64,000 nucleotides of DNA from Arthrobacter sp. TMP15 (GTDB lineage Bacteria > Actinomycetota > Actinomycetes > Actinomycetales > Micrococcaceae): the NCBI RefSeq assembly GCF_039529835.1, contig NZ_CP154262.1, forward strand, positions 868,001 through 932,000, read 5' to 3'. Shown piece after piece: positions 1 through 11,439 of the stretch. A program made the translations under genes and the position numbers. Positions within the stretch are counted from its first letter, which is position 1. The number at the start of each line of letters is the position of its first letter. The notes under the pieces were generated by a model, which was not told where the DNA came from, searched no databases, and saw nothing but the letters and a program-made list of their open reading frames with translations.

Positions 1-2347
1 GTTTGGCGTTCGTGGCGCGAAGATCAACCATGACGTTTTTGTAGGTTTTCCCCAGTCGCACCATGGTGATGGTGCTGATCATGTTCAACACCATCTTTTG
101 ACAGGTACCGGATTTCAGCCGGGTGGAACCAGTCAGGAACTCTGGGCCCACTTCAATTTCCAGAGCACTCTGGGCCGCAGCTCCCAGCGGAGAGTTATTG
201 TTGCAGGCAAATCCGACTGTATAGCAACCCTGCGTCCGGGCGGCTTCAATGGCGGCAATGACATAAGGAGTACGTCCGGATGCGGCTATCCCCACCACTG
301 AATCGTGGGGGCCCAGTTGCAATGCCGCCATGTCAGCAGTCCCCGCTTCGGCGCTGTCCTCGGCATTTTCAACGGCCTGTTTAACGGCCGCCTGGCCCCC
401 GGCGATGATGCCCACCACCAGCTCCGGATCAGTCCCGAAGGTAGGCGGGCATTCACTAGCGTCCAGGATCCCCATGCGACCTGGCGTTCCGGCCCCCACA
501 TAAATTAATCTGCCGCCCCGGCCCATGCGAGCTGCAACCTCATCGATGATTGTGGCAAGTACGGGAAGCTGCTTCTCAATGGCCTTAGGGACTAGAGCAT
601 CCTCACTGTTCATTCCAGCAACAAGCTCTGCTGTTGAAAGTGTGGCTAGATCCGGGTAGCGGGGATTGGAAGCTTCTGTTGTCAGCGTTCCAATCTCGGA
701 TCGAACTGTTTCACTGTGGATCGACTTTTCGTGGGTTCTCGTTGAGGGGGAGAGGGTGGGAGAGGGGGAGAGGGAACGGGAGGACGTCACGGAGGAGAGG
801 GATTCTAATATGCTGACCACGCCAAGAGCACTGACTCGGCTGAAACCATAGGTATGGATTGTCATAAAACTTGTTGGTTCCGAAGTAGTGAGACCCACAT
901 TGATGCAGATTGCCCGGGGTGCCCGGGCGAGAACCAGTTGCAGAGTTTCTTGCTGCGCCGGAGACTCCAACGAGTCAACCATGACAAGGACGGTTCCTTG
1001 CATCGTGTCCCCTGTACCGGAAGGTGTTTGGCCCAAGGCAGTGTCCAGTTCCGCTGTGGAGAGCCCTGCCACGCTGATGGCAGTCACCGCATAATCACTC
1101 AAGGCTGTTGCCATGAAATTCGCGGTGGGACCTGCGGCCATATTGTGCCCGGTGCGCGCATCCAACAGCGTCACCGCACCGGAGCCTGCCAGTGCTGGTG
1201 TACCTGGCGAGTCAACACGGCAGGCGCGGGCAGCAACGGAAACCCAATCGACGTCGTCGTCCGCTTCAAGGGAAACCTCCGCGGCAGACCACTGCGCCAG
1301 CCCCTGCACACGGGCAGCAGCCCGGCGCAAGGTTTCCACAGGCAACCGCCCGGAGGAAGCCGCAGCAAACAGGGCGTCGTAAACCTCGGTGTAGCAGGAC
1401 TCGTCATCACGGCCTGTGGTGTAGGCGTTCATCGGGTTGCCCACACACAACAGGTCGTTGCCCGCCAGCAATGCCAGCACGCCACCCTCCCCGGGGCCAA
1501 CGGTTGCTCGAACGGCGGCCATGTCCAACGCATCAGTAATCAGCACCCCCTCAAAGCCCATCGTGCGCAGCAGTGCGCTCGCCGCCGGGTTCAGGGTGGC
1601 CGGGGCCTCACCCAGCTCGGGGATGATGATGTGTGCGCTCATCATCGCAGCAACCCCGGCATCCGTGGCGGCCTTGAACGGGGGCAGATGGGATGCCGTC
1701 ATCTGGGCCAAGGTCAGCTCAACGCGGGCCGTGTCCATGTGTGAATCAGCCACAGTGTCACCATGCCCGGGGAAGTGCTTGGCGCAGGCGGCAACGCGCA
1801 GACTTTGAATGCCAGAGACGGCAGCCGCAGTATGGACGCCCACCAATGCAGTATCCGAACCAAACGCGCGCACACCAATGACGGGATTGCGCGGGTTGGT
1901 ATTGACATCAGCCACCGGGGCGATCGCCAAGTTGATGCCGGCATTGCGGCACAGCCGGGCGATTGCGCGCCCCGCAGCTTCCGTCAGGGCCGGCTCATTT
2001 ACCGCACCCAGCACTGCCGCGCCCGGAATGGCCGAGCCGTCACGGGACTGTAAACGGGTGACGTTTCCGCCCTCTTCGTCAACACCGATCACAGCTTGCG
2101 GGTTGGCGGCCCGGATAGAAGCAGAGAGAGCTGCCACCTGTCCAGGGGCGTCGGGATCAATATTTTGGCTGAAATATACGACGCCGGCCAGCCCGTTTTC
2201 AAGAGCAGTCACCAACCAGCCTGGTGCAGTGGTGCCAACAAAACCGGGGAGAATCACCGAGTTAATCAGGCGGAACAAATCTGCTGGGAGGTCAGCGGAT
2301 GCAGAGTCTATGGAGGACGGCGTGTGGTTGAGCTCACGTGAAGTCAT
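1..2347 (-). CDS. nagZ-murQ: NagZ-MurQ fusion: beta-N-acetylglucosaminidase joined to MurNAc-6-phosphate etherase (3' end outside window)
   Basis: One frame stays open from ATG 2347 to the left edge (at least 782 codons). Residues 1 to about 345 are a GH3 NagZ barrel with KHFPGHGDT (190-198), the Asp201/His203 acid-base pair in DSH, and nucleophile Asp272 in LITDALDM. Residues about 370-515 form the second GH3 domain. A Ser/Pro-rich linker (about 513-545) follows, then a MurQ SIS domain from about residue 550. Glu632 in DASECPP corresponds to E. coli MurQ Glu83, and VENAEDS carries the second catalytic Glu. NagZ releases MurNAc-type sugars from wall fragments; MurQ removes the lactyl ether of MurNAc-6-P to give GlcNAc-6-P. 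There is no signal peptide, so the protein should be cytoplasmic. In-frame ATG 865 and GTG 790 have no clear Shine-Dalgarno sequence, though internal initiation is possible. Both families are certain; the continuity is read directly. Confidence 0.9.
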   Translation of the reverse strand, partial: MTSRELNHTPSSIDSASADLPADLFRLINSVILPGFVGTTAPGWLVTALENGLAGVVYFSQNIDPDAPGQVAALSASIRAANPQAVIGVDEEGGNVTRLQSRDGSAIPGAAVLGAVNEPALTEAAGRAIARLCRNAGINLAIAPVADVNTNPRNPVIGVRAFGSDTALVGVHTAAAVSGIQSLRVAACAKHFPGHGDTVADSHMDTARVELTLAQMTASHLPPFKAATDAGVAAMMSAHIIIPELGEAPATLNPAASALLRTMGFEGVLITDALDMAAVRATVGPGEGGVLALLAGNDLLCVGNPMNAYTTGRDDESCYTEVYDALFAAASSGRLPVETLRRAAARVQGLAQWSAAEVSLEADDDVDWVSVAARACRVDSPGTPALAGSGAVTLLDARTGHNMAAGPTANFMATALSDYAVTAISVAGLSTAELDTALGQTPSGTGDTMQGTVLVMVDSLESPAQQETLQLVLARAPRAICINVGLTTSEPTSFMTIHTYGFSRVSALGVVSILESLSSVTSSRSLSPSPTLSPSTRTHEKSIHSETVRSEIGTLTTEASNPRYPDLATLSTAELVAGMNSEDALVPKAIEKQLPVLATIIDEVAARMGRGGRLIYVGAGTPGRMGILDASECPPTFGTDPELVVGIIAGGQAAVKQAVENAEDSAEAGTADMAALQLGPHDSVVGIAASGRTPYVIAAIEAARTQGCYTVGFACNNNSPLGAAAQSALEIEVGPEFLTGSTRLKSGTCQKMVLNMISTITMVRLGKTYKNVMVDLRATNAK

Positions 2348-2423
2348 ACCGCAAATCCTACCGGCGCCGAAGTGGCCTAAACTTTATGTGTCGCCATCAT
2401 CAATGAACCTCTGGAGATTACCT

Positions 2424-4094
2424 GTGACCAGCGTTGTGCATAACCGTGTTCCTATCCGCCGGGCATTGATCTCGGTCTACGACAAAACCGGGCTTGAGGA
2501 ACTAGCCGCCGGCCTCCACGCTGCCGGAGTTGCGATTGTTTCCACCGGTTCAACGGCAGCCAAGATTGCTGCCGCCGGAATTCCCGTGACCGAAGTATCC
2601 GAAGTGACAGGCTTCCCCGAAGCCTTGGACGGCCGGGTCAAAACCCTGCACCCGTTGGTTCACGCCGGAATCCTCGCCGACCGCCGCCTCCCGGATCACG
2701 TCCGTCAGCTTGAAGACATGAACGTTCAGCCGTTCGACCTTGTTGTGGTTAACCTGTACCCGTTTGTTGACACAGTAAAATCAGGGGCCGGGCAGGACGC
2801 AGTTGTAGAACAGATCGACATTGGCGGTCCCTCCATGGTCCGCGCCGCAGCCAAGAACCACCCCTCAGTAGCCGTTGTTGTTGACCCCACCAAATACGGC
2901 GAAGTACTGTCAGCGGCCCAGTCCGGCGGCTTTGAACTCATTGCCCGGCAGCGCCTGGCCGCCGCAGCATTCGCGCACACGGCCGCCTATGACAACGCCG
3001 TAGCCGCCTGGACCTCAGCCCAGTTCCTGGACGAAGACGGCGACGGCATCATCGACTGGCCCTCCTACGCCGGCTACTCCCTTGAACGCTCCGAAGTACT
3101 GCGTTACGGGGAAAACCCGCACCAGCAGGCAGCGCTTTACGTGGACAAGGGTGCACCTTCGGGGATCGCCCAAGCAGACCAGCTCCACGGCAAGGCCATG
3201 AGCTACAACAACTTCGTCGATGCCGATGCTGCCTTACGTGCAGCATTCGACTTTGACGTCCCGGCAGTGGCCGTCATCAAACACGCCAACCCGTGTGGTG
3301 TAGCCGTGGCCTCCGTGGACGCAGCGGACCCCATTGCCGACGCCCACGTTAAGGCTCACGCCTGCGATCCACTCTCCGCCTTTGGTGGCGTCATTGCCGC
3401 GAACCGCACCGTCACCGCTGGCATGGCCCGCACTGTGGCGCGGATCTTCACCGAAGTAGTCATAGCACCGGACTTTGAGCCCGAAGCGGTTGAAATCCTC
3501 TCCAAAAAGAAGAACATCCGGCTGCTTGCGCTGCCGGAAGGCTACGGCCGCTACCCCGCGGAAGTACGCCAGGTTTCCGGCGGCATGCTGGTGCAGATGA
3601 GCGATAGGGTCGACGCCGACGGCGACAACCCCGCCAACTGGACCCTCGCCGCAGGAGCGCCGGCCGATGACGCCACGTTGGCTGACCTGGCCTTCGCCTG
3701 GACCGCAGTCCGCGCTGCTAAATCCAACGCCATCCTGCTCGCCAACAATGGTGCAGCGGTAGGGATCGGCATGGGGCAGGTCAACCGGGTGGACTCCTGC
3801 AAACTGGCCGTTGAACGGGCCAACACCCTAGGTGTGCTTGTCTCCTCCGACGTTGACGGTGCCGGTGGTGCCTCGGCGTCCTCCGAGGCCGCTTCCGAGC
3901 AGCGCTCAATCGGAGCCGTGGCTTCCTCCGACGCGTTTTTCCCCTTTGCCGACGGTCTGCAGATCCTGCTCGACGCCGGAGTGCGCGCAGTTGTTCAGCC
4001 GGGTGGCTCAGTACGCGATGAAGAAGTGATTGCAGCGGCCAATGCTGCCGGGATCACCATGTACTTCACCGGTGCCCGCCACTTCTTCCACTAG
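2424..4094 (+). CDS. purH: Bifunctional AICAR transformylase/IMP cyclohydrolase
   Basis: PurH catalyses the last two steps of IMP synthesis: formyl transfer from 10-formyl-THF to AICAR, then ring closure. The N-terminal MGS-like cyclohydrolase domain starts at [12 protein letters not shown] and contains DGRVKTLHP. The transformylase domain has the catalytic Lys-His in KHANPCGVA, and the C-terminus ends in FTGARHFFH. At 556 residues it is slightly longer than average for the family. GTG 2424 is chosen because GGAG lies 7 bases upstream and homology begins about 10 residues later. The frame stays open far upstream, but that part is antisense to nagZ and shows no family similarity. It is divergent from nagZ-murQ with only 76 bases between the starts. 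The 10-formyl-THF it uses is supplied by folD and removed by purU, both in this window. Confidence 0.97.
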   Translation: MTSVVHNRVPIRRALISVYDKTGLEELAAGLHAAGVAIVSTGSTAAKIAAAGIPVTEVSEVTGFPEALDGRVKTLHPLVHAGILADRRLPDHVRQLEDMNVQPFDLVVVNLYPFVDTVKSGAGQDAVVEQIDIGGPSMVRAAAKNHPSVAVVVDPTKYGEVLSAAQSGGFELIARQRLAAAAFAHTAAYDNAVAAWTSAQFLDEDGDGIIDWPSYAGYSLERSEVLRYGENPHQQAALYVDKGAPSGIAQADQLHGKAMSYNNFVDADAALRAAFDFDVPAVAVIKHANPCGVAVASVDAADPIADAHVKAHACDPLSAFGGVIAANRTVTAGMARTVARIFTEVVIAPDFEPEAVEILSKKKNIRLLALPEGYGRYPAEVRQVSGGMLVQMSDRVDADGDNPANWTLAAGAPADDATLADLAFAWTAVRAAKSNAILLANNGAAVGIGMGQVNRVDSCKLAVERANTLGVLVSSDVDGAGGASASSEAASEQRSIGAVASSDAFFPFADGLQILLDAGVRAVVQPGGSVRDEEVIAAANAAGITMYFTGARHFFH

Positions 4095-4106
4095 TCCCCA
4101 CTTCCT

Positions 4107-4163
4107 CCCCAATTTCAGGTCGCAAGCGACCTGAAATTGGGGCCCCTCGGAAGCGGGGGCCCC
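4107..4163 (+). terminator. Double hairpin after purH
   Basis: A perfect inverted repeat, 17 bases per arm around a two-base loop, occupies 4107-4142. A second GC-rich hairpin (arms GCCCC and its complement) follows to 4163. There is no clear T-run. The position 13 bases after the purH stop makes transcription termination the simplest role. Confidence 0.65.
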
Positions 4164-4213
4164 ATAGTTTCGACTGTGGGCCCACCCACTTCCTCCTTAG
4201 GTGAGCGTGCAGT

Positions 4214-4336
4214 GTGACTGATTTGTTTGAGTGGTTGCTGGCACCTTATGTTGCGGCCACACTCGTCACGAGCGTCGTGGTCACAGCGTTTGTGGCGCTG
4301 TTGGTGGGCATTGTGGTGCAGATGCGCAAGCGCTGA
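4214..4336 (+). CDS. Possible 40-residue single-pass membrane peptide
   Basis: A GTG-started frame of 40 codons encodes an acidic N-terminus (VTDLFEWLL), a hydrophobic run of about 25 residues rich in Val, Ala and Leu, and a basic end QMRKR, as expected of a small membrane peptide with its C-terminus inside. No strong ribosome-binding site is visible. It lies between the purH terminator and another long hairpin. I recognise no family, and it could be a chance frame. Confidence 0.3.
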   Translation: MTDLFEWLLAPYVAATLVTSVVVTAFVALLVGIVVQMRKR

Positions 4337-4357
4337 AAACGAAGATCTGAGCATAAA

Positions 4358-4416
4358 AAAGTACGACGCCGGGGTGTCACCTTTCGTGCGAAAGGTGACA
4401 CCCCGGCGTCGTACTT
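4358..4416. terminator. Long perfect hairpin (29-base arms)
   Basis: The arms run AAAGTACGACGCCGGGG... and its exact complement around a two-base loop. The A-run on the left (4355-4360) becomes a T-run on the minus strand, so it could terminate either direction. It lies between the small peptide and the ferritin gene. Apart from this hairpin I see nothing in 4337-4612. Confidence 0.6.
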
Positions 4417-4612
4417 TAACAGCCAGAATGAAGGAGCTGGAGACGCCATGTGAGAAGCCGGTTGCTCCTACGCACGCTGAAGCCATCCCGCCTTCTTGAT
4501 GGCGCTAGATGCCAGATCAGATGGGCACCTTGTCCATCTGCTCCGACATCAGCGCCGCCACCGCTCATGGCACGGGCTTAGCCGGCCATGAGTGAACTCG
4601 CGGCCGCGCGCT

Positions 4613-5116
4613 TTACTGTCCTGATTCCTTGCGGGAGCCCAGCTCAGCATCCAAACGCAGCAGACCATTGCCGTCGGCGCCAATGAGGCGCACGCGGCCA
4701 ATGATTTCCCCTACTGTGGCTTCCTCTTCCAGCTGCTCCTCCACAAACCAGTTCAGCAGCGGGATGGAGTCAATATCGCCCTCCTGCTGGGCCATGCGGT
4801 AGAGGTTACGGATGGACTCCGAGACCTTCTGCTCGTGCGCCAGGGAGGCCTCGAAAGCCTCAAGAACCGTGGTGATTGTGACGTTCGGGGCCGTGATGGT
4901 GCCGATCTTGGGCGAGGCATTGCGGTCTGTCATATGATCCGTGAACTTCTGTGCGTGCACCAGTTCCTCGTCAGACTGGGCCAGGAACCATCCGGAGATC
5001 CCGGGCAGGTCCTGGACATCCATTTCAATGGCCAGCTGGCGATAAACTATCGCGGCCTGAATCTCCAACGTAATTTGATCGTTAATGGCTTCTGCGAGCT
5101 TTCCTTTAAGTTCCAT
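4613..5116 (-). CDS. Non-haem ferritin (BfrB/Ftn type)
   Basis: A 167-residue iron-storage protein that should form a 24-subunit cage, oxidise Fe(II) and hold it as mineral. The four-helix ferritin pattern is clear: LEIQAAIVYRQLA carries the first ferroxidase Glu, SDEELVHAQKF the bridging Glu and His, AHEQKVSESI the third-helix residues and EEQLEEEATV the fourth helix. It resembles mycobacterial BfrB more than haem bacterioferritin, since I see no haem-ligand Met at the expected place. ATG 5116 has GGAGG just upstream. A DtxR/IdeR-like box lies 37 bases before the start, which fits iron control of ferritin in actinobacteria. It is divergent from idh. Confidence 0.93.
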   Translation of the reverse strand: MELKGKLAEAINDQITLEIQAAIVYRQLAIEMDVQDLPGISGWFLAQSDEELVHAQKFTDHMTDRNASPKIGTITAPNVTITTVLEAFEASLAHEQKVSESIRNLYRMAQQEGDIDSIPLLNWFVEEQLEEEATVGEIIGRVRLIGADGNGLLRLDAELGSRKESGQ

Positions 5117-5152
5117 ACCTCCAAGCTATTGGGAAAATAGTTCCCGCGCATG

Positions 5153-5171
5153 CTAAGTAAGGCTAAGTTCA
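5153..5171. promoter_or_regulatory. Candidate DtxR/IdeR iron box upstream of ferritin
   Basis: The 19 bases CTAAGTAAGGCTAAGTTCA match TWAGGTWAGSCTWACCTWA at 14 of 19 positions, including the core TAAGGCTAA. It lies 37 bases upstream of the ferritin ATG. In mycobacteria IdeR activates bfrB, and DtxR-type boxes control ferritin in corynebacteria, so the placement is sensible. Binding is inferred from the motif only. Confidence 0.45.
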
Positions 5172-5190
5172 CCCGTGGAACATGTCACTT

Positions 5191-5220
5191 TTGACTGCCG
5201 ATAGCGGGCAAACGTCCTAT
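5191..5220 (+). promoter_or_regulatory. Possible idh promoter
   Basis: TTGACT (5191-5196) is followed after 18 bases by TCCTAT (5215-5220), about 78 bases before the idh start. The -35 is good and the -10 is weak. Confidence 0.3.
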
Positions 5221-5274
5221 CTCGGGTAGATTGGAGTGGAAAGAAATCTCACCAGATTCTCAATAATCCATTGA

Positions 5275-7518
<2,244 letters not shown>

Positions 7519-7561
7519 GACCCGCCAGGCTTCTTGGAAGCCCTCCGGCGAGTACAAGTAA

Positions 7562-7598
7562 CAAAAACGCCCGTCCCACTCTGGGGCGGGCGTTTTTG
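7562..7598 (+). terminator. Rho-independent terminator after idh
   Basis: Arms AAAAACGCCCG and CGGGCGTTTTT surround a short loop containing an extra CCC/GGG pairing. The right arm ends in a T5 run. It is the most textbook intrinsic terminator in the window. Confidence 0.9.
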
Positions 7599-7790
7599 CG
7601 CTCAATGCCAGCCACGCAATGCCTTATTTATGCCGAGGTACCCAGTTGTACATCATCTGTTATCAGATCTTTACGCAATAGTGTGCTGTACTTCACATTC
7701 TCGAGTGTAAGGTCAAGTCACGTGAAGCCAACGGTTACGTAGAACGACGACGTTCCACGGGCCTTGATGCTAACTTCGGAAGGCGCATTT

Positions 7791-9029
7791 ATGAACCGCA
7801 AGAGAGTTATGACCACGCTGGCTGCTGCGGCCACTTTTGGGATGCTGCTGGGAGGCTGTGCAAACCAAGCAGCCCCCGAGGGTGGAAGCTCTTCCGCCGC
7901 TGGTGGCAGCCAATCGGCTGTAGACATCCCAGCTTTGACATCCATTGAAACGCCAAAGGATGCTGTTCTGCCTGCAGGCGATGGCAAAGCAGTCTGCCCT
8001 GATACCACCACGTTGGCTTACATTGGTGCACAAACTGGTGCCAATGCTCAGCTGGGTATCAATATTTTCCAAGGTATTCAGCTAGCCATTAATGAGCACA
8101 ATGCGGCGAACGCCGAATGCCAGGTGGCATTCAAGAAGTTTGATACGGAAGGTGACCCCAACAAGGCAACTGGTCCCGTCACCCAGGCAACTAAAGAAGA
8201 GAATATTATTGGTGTTGTCGGGCTGCCGTTCTCCGGTGAGTCCAAAGCAACCGGCAACATCTTCGAACAGGTGAAGATGGTGCACATCACCCCAGCTGCC
8301 ACCAACCCCGGGTTGACGGAAAATGGCTGGAAGACGTTCTTCCGCGGACTGGGTAATGACGCAGTTCAGGGTCCGGCCGCGGCTAAGTTCATGACGGGCA
8401 AGCTTGGCGCCAAGAAGGTCTACATCGTCCAGGACGACTCCGAATACGGAATCGGTTTGGCACAAACCACAACTGAGGGCTTGGGAGATGCCCTGATCGG
8501 CACCGACAAGGTTACTCAAGGCCAGAAGGACTTCTCAGCGACGATCTCCAAGATCATGAACTCCAAAGCTGACGCGGTGTTCTACTCCGGTTACTACGCT
8601 GAAGGTGCACCATTTGACCAGCAGCTCGTAGCCAAGGGTTACACCGGAACGTTCATTGGCCCGGATGGCTTGAAGGATGACCAGTTCATCAAGCAGGCAG
8701 GCGATGCTTCGAAGAACTCATACTTCACCTGTCCCTGCATCCCCGGTGAATTGATTCCTGACTTCGCTAAGGCCTACAAGGCATTGGCAAATATGGATCC
8801 AGGCACATACTCCATCGAAGGATATGACGCGGCAACGGTTCTCTTGGCTGGTATTGACGCAGGCAACCAGGACCGCGCAAAGCTGATGGAGTGGGTCAAG
8901 AACTACGACGCCGACGGCTTGAGCAAGCACTACAAATGGAATGACAAGGGTGAACTGCAGGCCCCGACTGTTTACGGCTACAAGGTTGAGAACGGCAAGA
9001 TTGTTCCCATCGGTGCCATCGGGGAGTAA
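7791..9029 (+). CDS. Branched-chain amino acid/amide ABC transporter, substrate-binding lipoprotein
   Basis: A 412-residue extracytoplasmic receptor that delivers branched-chain amino acids, or related amides such as urea, to the permeases encoded next. A signal sequence ends in the lipobox LLGGC (Cys23), followed by a Ser/Gly-rich spacer. The mature part is a Peripl_BP_6/LivJ-type fold: LAYIGAQTGANAQLG near the start, GVVGLPFSGESKAT, then KKVYIVQDDSEYGIG in the hinge region. ATG 7791 is chosen for GGAAGG eight bases upstream and the proper signal peptide; the earlier in-frame ATG 7764 would add nine polar residues. It is the first gene of a five-gene operon, with a hairpin separating it from the permease gene. 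Confidence 0.93.
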   Translation: MNRKRVMTTLAAAATFGMLLGGCANQAAPEGGSSSAAGGSQSAVDIPALTSIETPKDAVLPAGDGKAVCPDTTTLAYIGAQTGANAQLGINIFQGIQLAINEHNAANAECQVAFKKFDTEGDPNKATGPVTQATKEENIIGVVGLPFSGESKATGNIFEQVKMVHITPAATNPGLTENGWKTFFRGLGNDAVQGPAAAKFMTGKLGAKKVYIVQDDSEYGIGLAQTTTEGLGDALIGTDKVTQGQKDFSATISKIMNSKADAVFYSGYYAEGAPFDQQLVAKGYTGTFIGPDGLKDDQFIKQAGDASKNSYFTCPCIPGELIPDFAKAYKALANMDPGTYSIEGYDAATVLLAGIDAGNQDRAKLMEWVKNYDADGLSKHYKWNDKGELQAPTVYGYKVENGKIVPIGAIGE

Positions 9030-9044
9030 TCCCGCTTGTGGTCA

Positions 9045-9077
9045 CGCTGTGGGGTGGGGAGAACCCGTCCCACAGCG
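9045..9077 (+). terminator. Hairpin between binding-protein and permease genes (probable attenuator)
   Basis: CGCTGTGGG (9045-9053) pairs with CCCACAGCG (9069-9077) and is followed by TTT. It starts 15 bases after the binding-protein stop. Such hairpins often keep binding-protein mRNA more abundant than permease mRNA by partial termination or 3'-end protection. The structure is seen; the role is inferred. Confidence 0.6.
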
Positions 9078-9169
9078 TTTCCATGCACAGACCTCCTAGC
9101 CCATTCCGCAGGATCTTAGCGGCCACGGACATAACCTGCCCCGGCGCCCCGCAAGAAACGGACATTCCT

Positions 9170-10177
9170 ATGCTTCCAACCATCCTTATGGCCGCACCAG
9201 TGGCCAACGACTGGATTACACTCGACTTTGTTTCCCTGGGACAAAACTTTTGGTCAGCCACTTTTGACGGCCTGACATTTGGTTCCATTTATGCCCTCGT
9301 GGCACTTGGTTACACGCTTGTTTACGGCGTGTTGAACCTGATTAACTTTGCTCACTCTGAAGTATTCATCATGGGCTGCTATGCAGTCTTCTTCACCCTA
9401 AGTTTCTTAGGATTTGGCCCCTCTGCACCCAATCTGGGCATTGGACAGATTGTCTTGAACCTATTGCTGGCGCTAATAGCCGCCATTGTGGCCTCGGCGC
9501 TTACAGCGTTTCTGCTTGAACGGCTCGCGTACAGACCGTTGCGGAAACGCAATGCGCCACGTCTGGTTTTTTTGATCACAGCCATCGGTGCTTCATTCAC
9601 CATCCAGTACCTGATCTTCCTGTGGCGTGGCCCGGTTCCTGAGCAGGCTTTGACTATGTTCCAGACCAAACCGATTTTCGAAGTCTTTGGAACTATCATC
9701 TACTCGGATCAGATTTTGATTGTCACGGCTGCCGTCATCATGATGGTTGTCACCGAGCGCTTCATCAGTAAGTCACGGACAGGGCGTGGTATTCGTGCCG
9801 TAGCCCAGGATCCGGACACTGCCACGCTGATGGGAGTGAACAAAGAAAAGATCATCATTACTACGTTCATTATCGGCGGTATTTTGGCCGGTGCTGCCGC
9901 ACTGTTCTATGTCATGAAGATCCCCTCCGGAGTTGTTTACAACGGTGGCTTTATTTTGGGCATCAAGGCTTTTGCCGCGGCCGTTCTCGGTGGTATCGGC
10001 AACGTCCGGGGGGCCCTGCTTGGCGGGCTTCTCCTTGGCTTGATCGGTAACTACGGCCAGATCCTGTTGGGCAACTCGCAATGGACAGATGTCGTGGCGT
10101 TCTTGGTGCTGGTTCTGGTGCTGCTGTTCCGCCCAGAAGGCATCCTCGGCACATCGTTGGGAAGGAGCAAAGCATGA
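9170..10177 (+). CDS. livH: Branched-chain amino acid ABC transporter permease, LivH family
   Basis: The first of two inner-membrane subunits of the importer, 335 residues, mostly hydrophobic, with about eight membrane segments. LivH-type landmarks are FGSIYALVALGYTLVYG near the N-terminus, INFAHSEVFIMG, and the EAA-like loop GRGIRAVAQDPDTATLMGV. ATG 9170 is preferred over the long upstream extension, which would run through the hairpin at 9045-9077; ATG 9188 is also possible. The stop overlaps the livM start as ATGA, so the two should be translationally coupled. Confidence 0.92.
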   Translation: MLPTILMAAPVANDWITLDFVSLGQNFWSATFDGLTFGSIYALVALGYTLVYGVLNLINFAHSEVFIMGCYAVFFTLSFLGFGPSAPNLGIGQIVLNLLLALIAAIVASALTAFLLERLAYRPLRKRNAPRLVFLITAIGASFTIQYLIFLWRGPVPEQALTMFQTKPIFEVFGTIIYSDQILIVTAAVIMMVVTERFISKSRTGRGIRAVAQDPDTATLMGVNKEKIIITTFIIGGILAGAAALFYVMKIPSGVVYNGGFILGIKAFAAAVLGGIGNVRGALLGGLLLGLIGNYGQILLGNSQWTDVVAFLVLVLVLLFRPEGILGTSLGRSKA

Positions 10178-11439
10178 GTATGGTTGACGGTCCCAAGCCG
10201 CTAAAAACCGCTAAGTCCGGCCAAAGCACTGCCGATATGGAGTCTGCGGGGGTACCTCCAGGATCCAGTGCCGCTGTGCCACGTCCGAACCGTAAATTTG
10301 GTTCATGGAGCGATAGATGGCGAGAAATGCCTCGTCAAAAACAATGGCTCATCTTGATCCCTGTGGTGCTCCTAGCCTTTGCTCTTCCAGTGTTAAACCC
10401 ACCGTTCATAACTACCGAACCAGGCAACGACTGGCCACTAGCCTGCCAGCTTATGGCTATTTATGCGCTGGTGGCCGTAGGGCTAAACATTGTCATTGGT
10501 TACGCAGGTTTACTTGATCTGGGCTACATTGCTTTCTTCGCTGTTGGTTCCTATACGGCAGCAATGCTGACAAGCCCCGATTCCGCATTCATTAAGATTC
10601 CCTACCTGTGGACCATCCCGGTTGCCATTGCCGTTTCCATGTTTGTGGGTGTCCTGTTGGGCTTGCCCACCCTGCGCCTGCGTGGCGATTATTTGGCTAT
10701 TGTGACGCTTGGATTTGGCGAGATTGTCCGAATTTTGGCCACCATCATTCCTGCCATGAAGGGCCAGCCCGGTTTCCAGAACGTAGGTCACCCGCCGGGT
10801 GTTGGTGATGACGGAATCCCAATTTTCGCCAACTCGAACGGCACGCCGTGGTATTGGATGACGCTTGTCATCCTGATAATAATTCTCTTCCTTGTGGGCA
10901 ATATGGAGCGTAGCCGCGTGGGCCGGGCATGGATCGCCATCCGTGAAGATGAGGATGCCGCAGAGACCATGGGCGTACCAACGTTCAAGTACAAGGTGTG
11001 GGCGTTTGCACTGGGTGCCGGTGTTGGCGGCCTTGCAGGTGCGCTGATGGGCGGCCAGGTTGGCTTTGTGAATAACCAGAAGTTCGACGTCGTGACGTCA
11101 ATTTTGTTTGTCGCGGCAGTAGTCTTGGGTGGATCAGGAAACAAGGTCGGGGCCATCCTTGGCGGTGCGCTGGTTGCGTATATTCCACTGAGGTTCACAG
11201 CTATTGCCGAATACAAGTTCCTGATCTTCGGCTTGGCGCTGGTACTGATCATGATTTACCGCTCGCAGGGCCTTATCCCGGCTCGTCAGAGGCTGTTGGC
11301 CTATGGCACCAAAGCGTACGCTTCCGTCAGGGAGCGGTATGCCAAACCGACAAAGAAAAATGGCGGTCCAGGTGGCACAGGCATAGTAGGCACACCTCCG
11401 GCCACAGCCCAACCCAATGCTGAAGGGATGACACCATGA
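10174..11439 (+). CDS. livM: Branched-chain amino acid ABC transporter permease, LivM family
   Basis: The second permease subunit, 421 residues. A hydrophilic N-terminal tail of about 55 residues precedes the membrane part, whose LivM landmarks are LNIVIGYAGLLDLGYIAFF, LPTLRLRGDYLAIVTLGFGE and the EAA-like RAWIAIREDEDAAETMGV. ATG 10174 has GGAAGGAGC upstream and overlaps the livH stop. The Gly/Pro/Thr-rich C-terminal tail ends in an ATGA overlap with livG. Confidence 0.92.
   Translation: MSMVDGPKPLKTAKSGQSTADMESAGVPPGSSAAVPRPNRKFGSWSDRWREMPRQKQWLILIPVVLLAFALPVLNPPFITTEPGNDWPLACQLMAIYALVAVGLNIVIGYAGLLDLGYIAFFAVGSYTAAMLTSPDSAFIKIPYLWTIPVAIAVSMFVGVLLGLPTLRLRGDYLAIVTLGFGEIVRILATIIPAMKGQPGFQNVGHPPGVGDDGIPIFANSNGTPWYWMTLVILIIILFLVGNMERSRVGRAWIAIREDEDAAETMGVPTFKYKVWAFALGAGVGGLAGALMGGQVGFVNNQKFDVVTSILFVAAVVLGGSGNKVGAILGGALVAYIPLRFTAIAEYKFLIFGLALVLIMIYRSQGLIPARQRLLAYGTKAYASVRERYAKPTKKNGGPGGTGIVGTPPATAQPNAEGMTP

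Noticed and set aside
854-1744. 296-codon plus-strand frame
   Set aside because: It is antisense to the NagZ part of the fusion, is rich in Arg, Gly and His, and shows no domain.
1809-2423. Upstream extension of the purH frame
   Set aside because: It overlaps nagZ antisense, and the ribosome-binding site and homology both place the purH start at 2424.
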